Position numbers and translations under genes: made by a program. From assembly GCF_030177935.1 (NCBI RefSeq), contig NZ_CP089974.1, positions 744,001 through 808,000 on the forward strand: a stretch of DNA of 64,000 nucleotides, read 5' to 3'. Positions within the stretch are counted from its first letter, which is position 1, and every line of letters starts with the position of its first letter. Source of the stretch: Moraxella haemolytica. GTDB lineage: Bacteria; Pseudomonadota; Gammaproteobacteria; Pseudomonadales; Moraxellaceae. The notes under the pieces are model-generated. The model ran no database searches. It was not told where the DNA came from and saw only the letters and a list, made by a program, of their open reading frames with translations. This document shows, one piece after another, positions 1 to 8,392 of this stretch.

Positions 1-1827
1 GCATTATCAGCAGGGGTTCAGCGAATGGTACGCTCGGAAACTGGCACCTCTGGCGTGATGTTCACTCTAGACACCGAGAGTGGCTTTAATGAAGTGGTGT
101 TTATTACAGCAAGCTATGGTCTTGGTGAGATGGTTGTCCAAGGGGCAGTAAACCCTGATGAATTTTATCTGTCAAAAGCACTACTTGCTCAAAACCGCCC
201 TGCGGTGGTTCGTCGTAATTTAGGCTCAAAACACATCAAGATGGTCTATGGTGATGAGGGTAGTACCAAGCGTTCAACTAAGATTGTTGATGTAGAAAAG
301 GCAGACCGTCAGCAGTTTGCTTTATCAACCGATGAACTGACCGCTCTTGCCAAGCAAGCACTGATTATTGAGAAGCACTACGGCTGTCCTATGGATATTG
401 AATGGGCAAAAGATGGTGATACAGGCGAACTATTTATCGTGCAGGCACGCCCAGAGACAGTGAAATCTCGCCAAGACAAAACAAGCATGGAGCGTTATGT
501 CATCAACTCCAAAGGGGCAAAAGTGCTATGTGAGGGTCGCTCTATCGGTCAGCGTATCGGTTCTGGAAAAGTGCGTATCGTTAGCAATCTCAATGAGATG
601 AGTAAGGTTGAAGAAGGTGATGTGCTGGTGTCTGACATGACCGACCCAGATTGGGAGCCGGTGATGAAGCGAGCGTCTGCCATCATTACCAATCGTGGCG
701 GCCGTACTTGTCATGCCGCCATCATCGCTCGTGAGCTTGGCGTACCTGCCATTGTTGGCTGTGGTAATGCCACCGAGCTTTTAACAGATGGTCAGGCGGT
801 TACTGTATCATGTGCTGAGGGCGATACAGGATTTATTTATGATGGCAGGCTTGATTTTGAAGTGCAAAAAAACTCCATCGCTACCATGCCAGAGCTTGCC
901 TTTAAAGTCATGATGAATGTCGGCAATCCAGACCGTGCGTTTGATTTTGCTCAGATTCCTAATGAGGGCGTGGGCTTGGCACGACTAGAATTCATCATCA
1001 ACCGCATGATTGGTGTGCACCCAAAAGCCTTATTAAATGTAGATAGCTTGCCCCAAGAAACTCAATTGCAAGTCTTTGAGCGTATGGCAGGCTATAACTC
1101 GCCTGTGGAATTTTATATCAATAAGCTGATTGAGGGTATTTCTACTCTTGCGGTAGCGTTTTATGATAAGCCTGTGATTGTGCGTATGAGTGATTTTAAA
1201 TCCAATGAATACGCCAACTTGATCGGTGGTAAACTCTACGAGCCACACGAAGAAAATCCAATGCTTGGTTTCCGTGGGGCAAGTCGCTATATTTCGGATA
1301 ATTTCCGTGATTGCTTTGAGCTTGAATGCCGTGCGTTAAAATATGTGCGTGAGGAGATGGGCTTGACGAATGTCAAAATCATGATTCCGTTTGTACGCAC
1401 CACCACAGAAGCAGCCCAAGTGATTGAGCTACTAGAAAAAAATGGCTTAAAGCGTGGTCAAAACGGTCTTGAGATTATCATGATGTGCGAGTTGCCGACC
1501 AATGCTTTGCTTGCTGATGAGTTTTTGGAGTATTTTGATGGTTTTTCCATCGGTTCAAATGACTTAACTCAGCTTACACTTGGTCTTGATCGTGATAGTG
1601 GCATTGTTTCGCACTTGTTTGATGAGCGAGACCTTGCGGTCAAAAAACTGCTTAGTATGGCGATTGAAGCGTGTCGCAAACAAGGCAAATATGTCGGCAT
1701 TTGCGGTCAAGGACCTTCAGATCACCCAGATCTTGCTCGCTGGTTGATGGAGCAGGGCATTGATTCGGTATCCCTAAACCCTGATAGCGTACTTGATACT
1801 TGGTTATTTTTAGCAAAGGATAAGTAA
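1..1827 (+). CDS. ppsA: Phosphoenolpyruvate synthase, C-terminal part (5' end outside window)
   Basis: Makes phosphoenolpyruvate from pyruvate and ATP, giving AMP and phosphate, the entry step of gluconeogenesis. The reading frame is open from base 1 (A-L-S-A-G-V-Q-R), so the gene starts upstream; 608 residues are visible and roughly the first 185 of a usual 790 are missing. Seen: the end of the ATP-grasp nucleotide-binding domain ([10 protein letters not shown]), then the swivelling phosphohistidine domain with GGRTCHAA, whose His codon is at 712-714. The PEP-binding TIM barrel follows, with GFRGASRY and the late [11 protein letters not shown] and CGQGPS motifs. It ends in a strong terminator at 1845-1893. 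Family assignment is certain from the motif order; pyruvate phosphate dikinase is less likely because of the sequence around the active His. Confidence 0.95.
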   Translation, partial: ALSAGVQRMVRSETGTSGVMFTLDTESGFNEVVFITASYGLGEMVVQGAVNPDEFYLSKALLAQNRPAVVRRNLGSKHIKMVYGDEGSTKRSTKIVDVEKADRQQFALSTDELTALAKQALIIEKHYGCPMDIEWAKDGDTGELFIVQARPETVKSRQDKTSMERYVINSKGAKVLCEGRSIGQRIGSGKVRIVSNLNEMSKVEEGDVLVSDMTDPDWEPVMKRASAIITNRGGRTCHAAIIARELGVPAIVGCGNATELLTDGQAVTVSCAEGDTGFIYDGRLDFEVQKNSIATMPELAFKVMMNVGNPDRAFDFAQIPNEGVGLARLEFIINRMIGVHPKALLNVDSLPQETQLQVFERMAGYNSPVEFYINKLIEGISTLAVAFYDKPVIVRMSDFKSNEYANLIGGKLYEPHEENPMLGFRGASRYISDNFRDCFELECRALKYVREEMGLTNVKIMIPFVRTTTEAAQVIELLEKNGLKRGQNGLEIIMMCELPTNALLADEFLEYFDGFSIGSNDLTQLTLGLDRDSGIVSHLFDERDLAVKKLLSMAIEACRKQGKYVGICGQGPSDHPDLARWLMEQGIDSVSLNPDSVLDTWLFLAKDK

Positions 1828-1844
1828 TTAAAAATTTGTTGTTT

Positions 1845-1893
1845 TCCTGCAAGTCTTGTTTTTGTTGCAAAAATAGGGCTTGCAGGATTTTTT
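1845..1893 (+). terminator. Rho-independent terminator of ppsA
   Basis: Nine-base arms TCCTGCAAG (1845-1853) and CTTGCAGGA (1879-1887) enclose a second inner stem of T and A runs, followed by six Ts. It lies 18 bases after the ppsA stop. Confidence 0.85.
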
Positions 1894-1914
1894 ATACAAT
1901 ACAATAAATTTTTG

Positions 1915-1943
1915 TTGACTTTATAACTATGTTATGATACAAG
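1915..1943 (+). promoter_or_regulatory. Possible sigma70 promoter for the TPR-like gene
   Basis: TTGACT is followed after 17 bases by TACAAG, a weak -10. It lies about 25 bases before the ATG at 1966. There is no convincing Shine-Dalgarno in front of that ATG, so start and promoter are both tentative. Confidence 0.35.
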
Positions 1944-1965
1944 TATTGGAACCATTCTTAGCTTA

Positions 1966-2775
1966 ATGGAGTTTTTTACGGTTGAAGTTAAAAAATTGGA
2001 ATTGGTTGTTCATCACGATACTAGAAATGTCATTGCTTTCTCTTCTGTAAAAGATTTGTTTAGAAAACTGGGTCTGAATGAACAAAACTTTGATCCAAGT
2101 CTATCTAAAAATCTATATCTGTTTTATCCCACTGATATGGTTGTAAAATCTAATTTTTATCAGTGCAATCTTAGTTTGACAGAAAAAATTCCTTTGGAGC
2201 AAAGAATTCGTTATAGAACCAAAAATGTTTTGGATTCGGTATACGCTAAGATTATTGACTATATCAATAAAAACATTGATGGAGAAAAATTATCTGTCTA
2301 TGTTGTATGCAACTCTTATTTGGATGAATTTAGCCAGAGGTTTTTTGAGATGGCTCAAAAATTTGGCGGTTGGGAGGTTTCCTGTAAAATTCAGCATAAT
2401 TACTCTTTAAATTCAGATAAAAATCAAAATGATGAAAATTTATATAATAAATTAAGTACACTAAAATCCAATGGAAAAAGTGATTTTGATAAGGGTTTGT
2501 ATGATGATTTAATTAATATCTCACTTGAATATTTAAATGCTGGCGATGCTTTGACTGCAAAAAATATCTGTAATTTTGTTAAGAATTTTTATAGCGATTC
2601 TGATTTATGGAATACTCTTTCTATATCTGAACAAATGCTAAGAAATCCAATAATGTCTGAATATTATTTAGATTTAATATTAAATAACAATAATATTGAA
2701 AATACAAAAATGGTTCTAGATATTCTAAGGCTATGCTATATGCTAGAGTACACAGTAAAGAACTTCAAAGTATAG
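1966..2775 (+). CDS. Unknown protein, N-terminal half of a frameshifted tetratricopeptide-like gene
   Basis: I do not recognise this 269-residue protein. Residues 1 to about 150 look like a mixed alpha/beta domain (segments LYLFYPTDMVV and KLSVYVVCNSYLDEF). From about residue 165 it becomes helical and repeat-like (DLINISLEYLNAGDALTAKN), as in tetratricopeptide proteins. The last dozen residues (LRLCYMLEYTVK) look like out-of-frame translation. Adding one A near 2727-2728 would give LKAMLYARVHSKELQ and run straight into the downstream frame, so this and 2733-3608 are best read as one gene of about 548 residues broken by a -1 frameshift. Base composition is clearly more AT-rich than neighbouring housekeeping genes, which suggests acquisition. 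No catalytic motif is visible. It may belong with the peptide gene at 3659-3727 and the MFS gene at 3829. Confidence 0.55.
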   Translation: MEFFTVEVKKLELVVHHDTRNVIAFSSVKDLFRKLGLNEQNFDPSLSKNLYLFYPTDMVVKSNFYQCNLSLTEKIPLEQRIRYRTKNVLDSVYAKIIDYINKNIDGEKLSVYVVCNSYLDEFSQRFFEMAQKFGGWEVSCKIQHNYSLNSDKNQNDENLYNKLSTLKSNGKSDFDKGLYDDLINISLEYLNAGDALTAKNICNFVKNFYSDSDLWNTLSISEQMLRNPIMSEYYLDLILNNNNIENTKMVLDILRLCYMLEYTVKNFKV

Positions 2776-3608
2776 AAAAGTCAGAGTCTTTATTGAATCA
2801 AGCCTATAATGAAATTACAAGCTCTGATGAGTATCTAAATAATGTTCCAAATGCAATTTTTTCAGCTTTATTTAATCGTAATGGGTATGCTTTGATTTTA
2901 TTTCGAAATAATAAAATGGAAGAGGCAAAAAATTTAATGATAGATTGTATTGCTCAAATTGACAATATATCGATCATTGATGGAGAAGAAAAATTAGAAT
3001 TGTATCGTTCTGTTTTGGCGTACAATTTGGCTCAATGTTATGAAAGGCTTGGCGATTATAATAATGCCATCATCTCTTTAAATAGACTTTTGGATAAAGA
3101 TAAGTTAATGGATACTTATTATTTGGATTTGGCAAGAGTTTATGGTTATTTAAATGATATAGATTCTGCGATTTTTAGTTGCAGACAGACAACATTAATC
3201 AACCCTTACAGTCATCAAAACTGGGCAACCCTTGCTTATTGGCAATTACAAAAAACATTGTATTTAGATTCAGCATTTAACTATTATTATGCTTATAAAT
3301 TGTGTCTTGATCCTAAAAAGTCTTTAATGTATCTAAATGATGCTCTCTACTCAAAAATTTTATCCAAAGAACAAGATTGTTGTCCTGATTTAGAAGCGGT
3401 GTTAAAGAATTTTGTAACAAATAAAGAATTATTTGGCTTTGATGAAAGTGAGGTTGTAAAGTCTTTTAGTTTATTGGCGGAAACAGAGTTGTGTAAAGGT
3501 AATCAGAAGCAAGCCCTTGATTATTTATCATTAGCACTGGTTAAATTTCCCAATAATAACATTTTAAAACAAAACTATGAATTTTTAAGTTCTTTATATT
3601 TTGAATAA
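2733..3608 (+). CDS. Tetratricopeptide repeat protein, C-terminal half of the frameshifted gene
   Basis: 291 residues made of repeated helix pairs. TPR-like units include residues 86-115 (AYNLAQCYERLGDYNNAIISLNR), then DTYYLDLARVYGYLNDIDSAI and WATLAYWQLQKTLYLDSAFN, and a last unit LAETELCKGNQKQALDYLSLAL. TPRs bind peptides or proteins; no enzyme domain is seen. The ATG at 2733 has no ribosome binding site and lies inside the upstream frame. The product is therefore probably made only as part of the fused protein, unless the base missing near 2728 is a sequencing error. The gene ends at a hairpin shared with the converging peptide gene. A role in sensing, or as scaffold for, the neighbouring small peptide is a guess from position only. 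Confidence 0.6.
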   Translation: MLYARVHSKELQSIEKSESLLNQAYNEITSSDEYLNNVPNAIFSALFNRNGYALILFRNNKMEEAKNLMIDCIAQIDNISIIDGEEKLELYRSVLAYNLAQCYERLGDYNNAIISLNRLLDKDKLMDTYYLDLARVYGYLNDIDSAIFSCRQTTLINPYSHQNWATLAYWQLQKTLYLDSAFNYYYAYKLCLDPKKSLMYLNDALYSKILSKEQDCCPDLEAVLKNFVTNKELFGFDESEVVKSFSLLAETELCKGNQKQALDYLSLALVKFPNNNILKQNYEFLSSLYFE

Positions 3609-3639
3609 AACACGGCTAAATGTCGATTTAGCCGTGTTT
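3608..3639. terminator. Bidirectional hairpin between the TPR-like gene and the peptide gene
   Basis: Thirteen-base perfect arms AAACACGGCTAAA (3608-3620) and TTTAGCCGTGTTT (3627-3639) around a six-base loop. It starts at the last base of the TPR-like stop codon and lies 20 bases beyond the stop of the minus-strand peptide gene, so it can end both converging transcripts. Confidence 0.75.
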
Positions 3640-3658
3640 CTACATCTTTTGCTAAAGC

Positions 3659-3727
3659 TTACTTCATATGATAAAGTAGATCATGATTGACTTTTTTCAT
3701 TTCTGGCACTTGAATTGCTAGTTGCAT
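3659..3727 (-). CDS. Small peptide, 22 residues, unknown; possible modified or signalling peptide precursor
   Basis: A short open frame on the minus strand: ATG at 3727-3725, stop TAA at 3661-3659. The product begins MQLAIQVPEM and ends DLLYHMK, with KKVNH between. It has no signal peptide, membrane segment or cysteine. Support for a real gene: a good Shine-Dalgarno AGGAG six bases before the ATG; a near-perfect sigma70 promoter on the same strand (TTGACT, 17 bases, TATATT at 3791-3819); a terminator hairpin at 3608-3639. It lies between a TPR-like gene and a divergent MFS exporter, which is how genes for exported, modified or pheromone peptides are often arranged. I see no maturation enzyme such as a radical SAM, YcaO, ThiF-like or MNIO protein nearby. 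Its function is unknown; it could instead be a leader peptide or small regulatory protein. Confidence 0.6.
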   Translation of the reverse strand: MQLAIQVPEMKKVNHDLLYHMK

Positions 3728-3762
3728 AGCAGTCTCCTTTTCAAGTGAGTTGAAATTTTTCA

Positions 3763-3787
3763 AAATGTCAGATTTTTTCTGACATTT
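3763..3787. promoter_or_regulatory. Inverted repeat (operator or 5' hairpin) between the peptide and MFS genes
   Basis: Nine-base perfect arms AAATGTCAG (3763-3771) and CTGACATTT (3779-3787) around seven bases. On the minus strand it sits at the expected transcription start, four bases past the -10 of the peptide promoter. On the plus strand it lies upstream of the MFS gene. This is the usual place for a repressor of both genes, or for a 5' stabilising hairpin on the peptide mRNA. Confidence 0.6.
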
Positions 3788-3790
3788 CTT

Positions 3791-3819
3791 AATATACAAT
3801 ATATTTTTTAAAAAGTCAA
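3791..3819 (-). promoter_or_regulatory. Sigma70 promoter of the 22-residue peptide gene
   Basis: On the minus strand, -35 TTGACT (3819-3814), a 17-base spacer and -10 TATATT (3796-3791). Transcription would start near 3784, giving a leader of about 55 bases that carries the inverted repeat and the AGGAG site. Confidence 0.75.
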
Positions 3820-3828
3820 GAGTTTTTT

Positions 3829-5028
3829 ATGATTAAAGAAATTTTTTTTGCTAACCCAAATGTAAAGCGGTATGCTTTTTTTATGCTCTTTTTTCAGATG
3901 GGTATGGCAATATCACTGGCTTCTATGCCAATTTATTTTAAAAATGAAAACGCCATCTCCGCCTACGGAATGGCATATTCGGTTATGGCGGTAACAGGGG
4001 TGTTTTCTTTTGTTTATGGAATGTTTGTAGATAAAATTGGTTTTGCCAAAGCCTTGTTATTTGCTTTATTATTATACGCCCTTGCTTTATCTATGCGGGT
4101 ATTTACGCACCCAGTCATTGCGGTTATGACGGCAATAATCGCAGGTGTTGGTGCATCTACTGCCATTCTCGCCAATCGCTCTTGGGTTCTACAAATTTCT
4201 GAAGACAGTACTCAGAATACCACCAAATTAACCGCAATGCGTTCTATGATTGTCAATATTGCTATGTTGGTTGGGACGGGTCTTGTATCGTTGGCGGTGT
4301 ATGTATTTGGTTCTATTTATTTTTGGTTATTGTTAATGGCAGGCGGTTTTGTTTTTATGTCAAGTGTGTTTGCCTATCAGAATATTAAGTTTGATAAATT
4401 GAAAAAGGTAGCAATTAAGCCGAAAGAAAAAATATCCATAAAAAATATTTTAACCTTATCTACTATTTTGTTTATTTTATCTAATTTTGTTGTTGGTTTT
4501 TATGTTGGTTTATTTAAGCCTTACTTGATTTTGATGTTTGTGGAGTATGGTGTTTCCGAATCTAAGTCGGTATTTATTTATCTGATGACGACCGTTATGT
4601 CTATTTTGGTAAATATGCTATTATTGAAATATAATAACAAATTTAAAAATATGCCTTTTATTGGATTTTTTGTTGCAATGATGGGTTATATTTTGTCTTT
4701 TTTGCTAATGTCTTTTGGCTTGCATTATGGTTTGGCTCTTTGGGTGCTGGTGTTAGCAACTTTGGCGAGAAGTGCATTTACTGGATTATCTTCATCTTTT
4801 GAAGAAGTATTAGAATATGAATTTCTTGATAAAGCAACTTTGGCGATGGCTTTGGGTTTTACCCAAACTGCTTTTTTGGCAGGAGATGCTGTTGGTTCAT
4901 TGGTTACAAGTTTATGGATTGTACCAAAAAATATAGCAGATTATGCCCAGATTTGTTTATATTGTGCAGTATTGGCAGCTGTTCATATGGCGATTATTTT
5001 TTTGTTAAAGTTATTGATAAAAAGATAG
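3829..5028 (+). CDS. Major facilitator superfamily transporter
   Basis: A 399-residue inner membrane protein with about twelve hydrophobic segments and a short cytoplasmic loop rich in lysine between helices 6 and 7 (residues 190-210, KKVAIKPKEK), as in MFS proteins. The loop between helices 2 and 3 has a weak version of the family motif (YGMFVDKIGFAKA). The substrate cannot be read from the sequence. Start ATG at 3829 has AAGAG eight bases before it. The gene is AT-rich like the TPR-like gene, and is divergent from the 22-residue peptide gene with an inverted repeat between them. Export of that peptide or of a product made from it is a reasonable guess, but drug or metabolite efflux is equally possible. 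Confidence 0.8.
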   Translation: MIKEIFFANPNVKRYAFFMLFFQMGMAISLASMPIYFKNENAISAYGMAYSVMAVTGVFSFVYGMFVDKIGFAKALLFALLLYALALSMRVFTHPVIAVMTAIIAGVGASTAILANRSWVLQISEDSTQNTTKLTAMRSMIVNIAMLVGTGLVSLAVYVFGSIYFWLLLMAGGFVFMSSVFAYQNIKFDKLKKVAIKPKEKISIKNILTLSTILFILSNFVVGFYVGLFKPYLILMFVEYGVSESKSVFIYLMTTVMSILVNMLLLKYNNKFKNMPFIGFFVAMMGYILSFLLMSFGLHYGLALWVLVLATLARSAFTGLSSSFEEVLEYEFLDKATLAMALGFTQTAFLAGDAVGSLVTSLWIVPKNIADYAQICLYCAVLAAVHMAIIFLLKLLIKR

Positions 5029-5361
5029 TATTGGTGTAAGGTGTGTGATGCACCATCATGACGGAAGGTCATTTCAACTGTTTTTTTGGATTGTCATCAC
5101 CAAATCAATGTGTGATGAAACAGCATCAATGTTGTTTAAATATGTCATGATGGGTAGGGGTGCAATACATCATTCAAGTCATATCAGCAATCAATTTAAC
5201 TTGTTATGTTTCATTAATCCTGCACTCATGACATTAAATGAAAAACTAAGAAAACAAATCATCATCAGACGAAATTTGTTCATTGAGAAAATTCACATTC
5301 AATTATTGTAACTTGCCACATTTTCGTTTAAAATAAAAAATTTCATCATGACGACAGTAAA
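5029..5361. other. Intergenic stretch, no gene supported
   Basis: 333 bases between the MFS gene and the GYF/RDD gene. One open frame of 88 codons (5045-5311) was looked at and not accepted: its His/Met-rich start and the composition of the rest do not look like protein. No clear terminator hairpin was found. ATCATGACG occurs near both ends (5053 and 5345) but is too short to mean much. Confidence 0.6.
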
Positions 5362-6276
5362 ATGAAAATTTTTTTAGCTAGAAATAAAGTTCAAGCAGGT
5401 CCATACACTCTCGAAGAGGTCAATATCATGCTTTCATCAGGAGCGGTGGTTCTTGATGATTTGATGTGGCATGCGGGAATGAATGGTTGGCAAAAAATTG
5501 GCGATGTTACTGGTGGTCAACTAAGTTACCAGCCAAACACCACCAATTTGCAGTCAGCCAATCAGTCAGCCCAGCCATCAAGTCAGCGTGGTTTTGGCGA
5601 TAATGTTGAGCTCAAAACACACGCAGATAAGCGTGTGAGTGTTGATGAGTTGTATGGTCGTCAGCCAATCAACCCAGCCAAACCAAACCCATCAAATTCA
5701 TTGAATGGCAAAGTTTATCATCCCTCTGAAACTGTGTACGCATCTATCGGCAGTCGTTTTTTGGCATTGGCAATTAACATGACTTTATTTCTTGTTGCAT
5801 TCATGCCGTTTATTTCAGGATTGATGAAGTTGAATCCTGATCGTCAGCTGATGACCACCGGCAGCTTTGAATCACGCATGGCATATGCCCAAACCCTCGC
5901 TGAGCAGATTCCAACTCAAGTAGCAACCATGACGCTCCTTATGCTTGGCGGATATTTTTTGATTCAGTTGCTACTTATCATCATGCGTGGGCAATCGTTT
6001 GGCAAACTGGTTACCGGCATTCGTGCTGTTGATGAAAAGACTGGCAAACTACCGTCATTTGGTGCTTTGGTAGGTGTTCGCACCATTTTATTGTTGGTAA
6101 TTTATTGGCTTGCGATGGCACTGCCTTTTAATTTAGCGTTAGTACTGGTTGCGGTGAATTACTTTTTGGCAGCTAAGAGTGATAAAAAGCAAGGCTGGCA
6201 TGATAGATTGGCAAAAACTGTTATTGTCAAGGCACATTCTGATCAGCTTAATAAAACCAAAACGCACAACAAATAA
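5362..6276 (+). CDS. GYF-domain and RDD-family membrane protein
   Basis: 304 residues. Residues 1-55 form a GYF_2-type domain (GPYTLEEVNIMLSSG, then WHAGMNGWQKIGDV), usually a small peptide-binding module at the start of bacterial membrane proteins. Residues 60-125 are a Pro/Asn/Gln-rich linker. Residues 125-285 are an RDD domain: SRFLALAIN at the start of the first membrane helix, a second helix near 192-208, GQSFGKLVTGIRAVD after it, and a final hydrophobic pair. RDD proteins lie in the inner membrane; some act in sodium or other ion transport, most are uncharacterised. The gene is followed by ung, with no shared function evident. Confidence 0.85.
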   Translation: MKIFLARNKVQAGPYTLEEVNIMLSSGAVVLDDLMWHAGMNGWQKIGDVTGGQLSYQPNTTNLQSANQSAQPSSQRGFGDNVELKTHADKRVSVDELYGRQPINPAKPNPSNSLNGKVYHPSETVYASIGSRFLALAINMTLFLVAFMPFISGLMKLNPDRQLMTTGSFESRMAYAQTLAEQIPTQVATMTLLMLGGYFLIQLLLIIMRGQSFGKLVTGIRAVDEKTGKLPSFGALVGVRTILLLVIYWLAMALPFNLALVLVAVNYFLAAKSDKKQGWHDRLAKTVIVKAHSDQLNKTKTHNK

Positions 6277-6342
6277 TCCAAAATCATGGTTGGACGGCAT
6301 AAAAAATTAAAAACAGTCGTCCAATTTTCAATATGGTTAGTC

Positions 6343-7062
6343 ATGAATACTCAATACACCTCCGACCAACTCACCGCCTTACAAAAAGTCCAGTTGCCCG
6401 ATGATTGGAAAATGGCGTTATGCGATGTTCTGCTGTCTGCCACTATGGACAATCTGCGTGCATTTTTGCAACATGAATATGCACAGAACAAGACCATCTA
6501 TCCTTCTAAATCATTGATTTTTAATGCATTAAATACCACACCTTTATCAAGTGTAAAGGTCGTCATACTGGGGCAAGATCCTTATCATGGGGTGGGGCAG
6601 GCGATGGGATTGTCATTTAGTGTTCCCAAAATCATCCCCAAGCCACCAAGCCTGCAAAATATCCTAAAAGAATTGGCGATGGATTTAAATATTCCTGTAT
6701 CGGCTCATGGCGATCTGACGCACTGGGCAAATCAAGGCGTATTACTGCTTAATGCTACGCTCACCGTTGAAAATGGGCAGGCAGGTTCTCATCAAGGTAG
6801 GGGCTGGGAAGAGTTCACCGATGCAGTGATTGATGTCATCAATAAAAAAACCGACCATACGGTATTTATCCTTTGGGGCAGTTATGCCAAGAAAAAGGGG
6901 CGGTTTATTGACACATCTCGCCACTTGATTTTAACCGCAAATCACCCATCCCCCTTATCGGCAAATCGTGGTGGATTTTTTGGTTCTCGTCCGTTTTCGC
7001 AGACCAATGATTATCTTGTCAGACACGGCAAAGGGGCGATTGATTGGATGCTACCACAGTAA
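6343..7062 (+). CDS. ung: Uracil-DNA glycosylase
   Basis: Removes uracil from DNA, starting base excision repair after cytosine deamination or dUTP incorporation. The family-1 motifs are all present: GQDPYHG (catalytic Asp about residue 79), LLLNATLTVE, and HPSPLSA carrying the active-site His. The frame is open from 6286, but the ATG at 6343 gives the usual length of 239 residues and the usual N-terminus; the 19 extra residues do not look conserved. No strong Shine-Dalgarno is seen at either. The stop codon overlaps the ATG of tadA in a TAATG arrangement. Confidence 0.95.
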   Translation: MNTQYTSDQLTALQKVQLPDDWKMALCDVLLSATMDNLRAFLQHEYAQNKTIYPSKSLIFNALNTTPLSSVKVVILGQDPYHGVGQAMGLSFSVPKIIPKPPSLQNILKELAMDLNIPVSAHGDLTHWANQGVLLLNATLTVENGQAGSHQGRGWEEFTDAVIDVINKKTDHTVFILWGSYAKKKGRFIDTSRHLILTANHPSPLSANRGGFFGSRPFSQTNDYLVRHGKGAIDWMLPQ

Positions 7063-7649
7063 TGGCGTATCGTGGCATTGCATATGACCTTGTGTCTAAA
7101 ATGGCGTGTGTTTTGCCAAATTTTAGCTCCTTGAAATTTTGGTCGCCTACCGATGTTATCATGATGAATCAAGCCTTAACCCTTGCCAGACATGGGGCGG
7201 AGCGTGGCGAGATACCTGTGGGGGCTGTGGTGGTGCATGACGGGCAGATTTTGGGTGAAGGCTTTAATTGCCCGATTGGCACGCACGACCCAACGCACCA
7301 TGCCGAAATTGTTGCCTTGCGTCAGGCGTGCAGGCGGGTGCAAAATTATCGCCTGCCGATTGGCAGTACGCTGTATGTTACATTAGAGCCGTGTACCATG
7401 TGTTTTGGTTCGCTCATTCATGCCCGTGTGAGCCGTGTGGTGTTTGGGGCGTATGAACCAAAAGCAGGGGCGATGGCAAGCCAGTTAAATCTTGCCAAAG
7501 AGCCTTTTTATAATCACACCATCGCCATTCAAGGTGGACTGTTGGCAAATGAAAGTTCAATGATGTTAAGCCAATTTTTTAAACAAAGACGAGCTGATAA
7601 GAAAAAGGCGAGAATTGAAAGCCAAATCAATGAAGGATGTAAAGTCTAA
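7062..7649 (+). CDS. tadA: tRNA-specific adenosine deaminase
   Basis: Deaminates the wobble adenosine 34 of tRNA-Arg(ACG) to inosine. The zinc site of the cytidine deaminase fold is intact: HAE (about residues 80-82, with the proton-shuttling Glu) and PCTMC (about 110-114). Start: the ATG at 7062 overlaps the ung stop (TAATG), suggesting translational coupling and giving 195 residues. This is longer at the N-terminus than usual; the core begins at MMNQALTLA, so ATG 7101 or 7161 are possible alternatives. The C-terminus is basic, as in other TadA proteins. Its stop overlaps the start of the open frame that contains cmk. Confidence 0.93.
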   Translation: MAYRGIAYDLVSKMACVLPNFSSLKFWSPTDVIMMNQALTLARHGAERGEIPVGAVVVHDGQILGEGFNCPIGTHDPTHHAEIVALRQACRRVQNYRLPIGSTLYVTLEPCTMCFGSLIHARVSRVVFGAYEPKAGAMASQLNLAKEPFYNHTIAIQGGLLANESSMMLSQFFKQRRADKKKARIESQINEGCKV

Positions 7650-7702
7650 TGATGGATTTTCATCTTACCAGTTATTTTGTAAAAATATTAAAGAGAACTT
7701 CT

Positions 7703-8392
7703 ATGACAACCCCAAAAATCATCACCATTGACGGCCCTTCGGGGGCAGGTAAAGGCACGGTGACATATCGCCTTGCCGAGCATTTTGGTTTTGAGTTGTT
7801 AGATAGTGGGGCGTTGTATCGCATCATTGGTCTGATGGCATTTAAAAACGGTTTGCTTGACGATACAGAGATTGACGAGCAAAAAGTTGCCAAATTAACC
7901 CAGTCTTTAAACCTATCTTTTCGCCCCAATACCACCACAAAAACAGTGGAAATCCTAGTGGATAATACGCCCTTAACGGACGACATTCGCAATGAAATCG
8001 TGGGCGGATATGCATCTAGGGTAGCTGTATTGCCAAGCGTGCGAACGGCTTTATTTGACTTACAAAAAAACATGGCAAAAGACAAGGCGGGGCTTGTGGC
8101 AGATGGGCGAGACATGGGGACGGTGATTTTCCCCGATGCCCCTGTTAAGGTATTTTTGACCGCAAGTGCTAAGGCTCGTGCTGACAGACGGGTGCTACAA
8201 TTACAAACAGCAGGCAAAGTGTTGGATTATCATGCGATTTTGGCAGACATCATCGCCCGAGATGAGCGAGATGAGAATCGTGCCGTTGCCCCAAGTCGCC
8301 CTGCCATAGATGCCCTTGTGATTGATAGCTCAGACAAATCGGCAGATGTGGTGTTTGATGAGATTTTGGCGTTTGCACAGGGTAAATTATGA
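7703..8392 (+). CDS. cmk: Cytidylate kinase
   Basis: Phosphorylates CMP and dCMP to the diphosphates with ATP. 229 residues, the usual length. The P-loop GPSGAGKGT is near residues 10-18, followed by LLDSGALYRI (CMP-binding) and DGRDMGTVIFPDA; the LID contains RDERDENRAVAPSRPA. The frame is open from 7649, but the ATG at 7703 has AAGAGA just before it and starts directly at the conserved MTTPKIITIDG; the extra 18 residues are not conserved in kind. In many gammaproteobacteria cmk lies just upstream of rpsA; here a broken GNAT gene lies between the two. Confidence 0.95.
   Translation: MTTPKIITIDGPSGAGKGTVTYRLAEHFGFELLDSGALYRIIGLMAFKNGLLDDTEIDEQKVAKLTQSLNLSFRPNTTTKTVEILVDNTPLTDDIRNEIVGGYASRVAVLPSVRTALFDLQKNMAKDKAGLVADGRDMGTVIFPDAPVKVFLTASAKARADRRVLQLQTAGKVLDYHAILADIIARDERDENRAVAPSRPAIDALVIDSSDKSADVVFDEILAFAQGKL

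Noticed and set aside
2700-2735. Programmed -1 ribosomal frameshift in the TPR-like gene
   Set aside because: No X-XXY-YYZ heptamer or downstream stem is visible at the junction; a missing base explains it better.
5045-5311. 88-codon open frame after the MFS gene
   Set aside because: No ribosome binding site, odd composition (runs of His, Met and Ile), no family resemblance. Probably chance.
7672-8217. 181-codon minus-strand frame opposite cmk
   Set aside because: Exact shadow of cmk in the opposite strand; cmk carries all the motifs of a real kinase.
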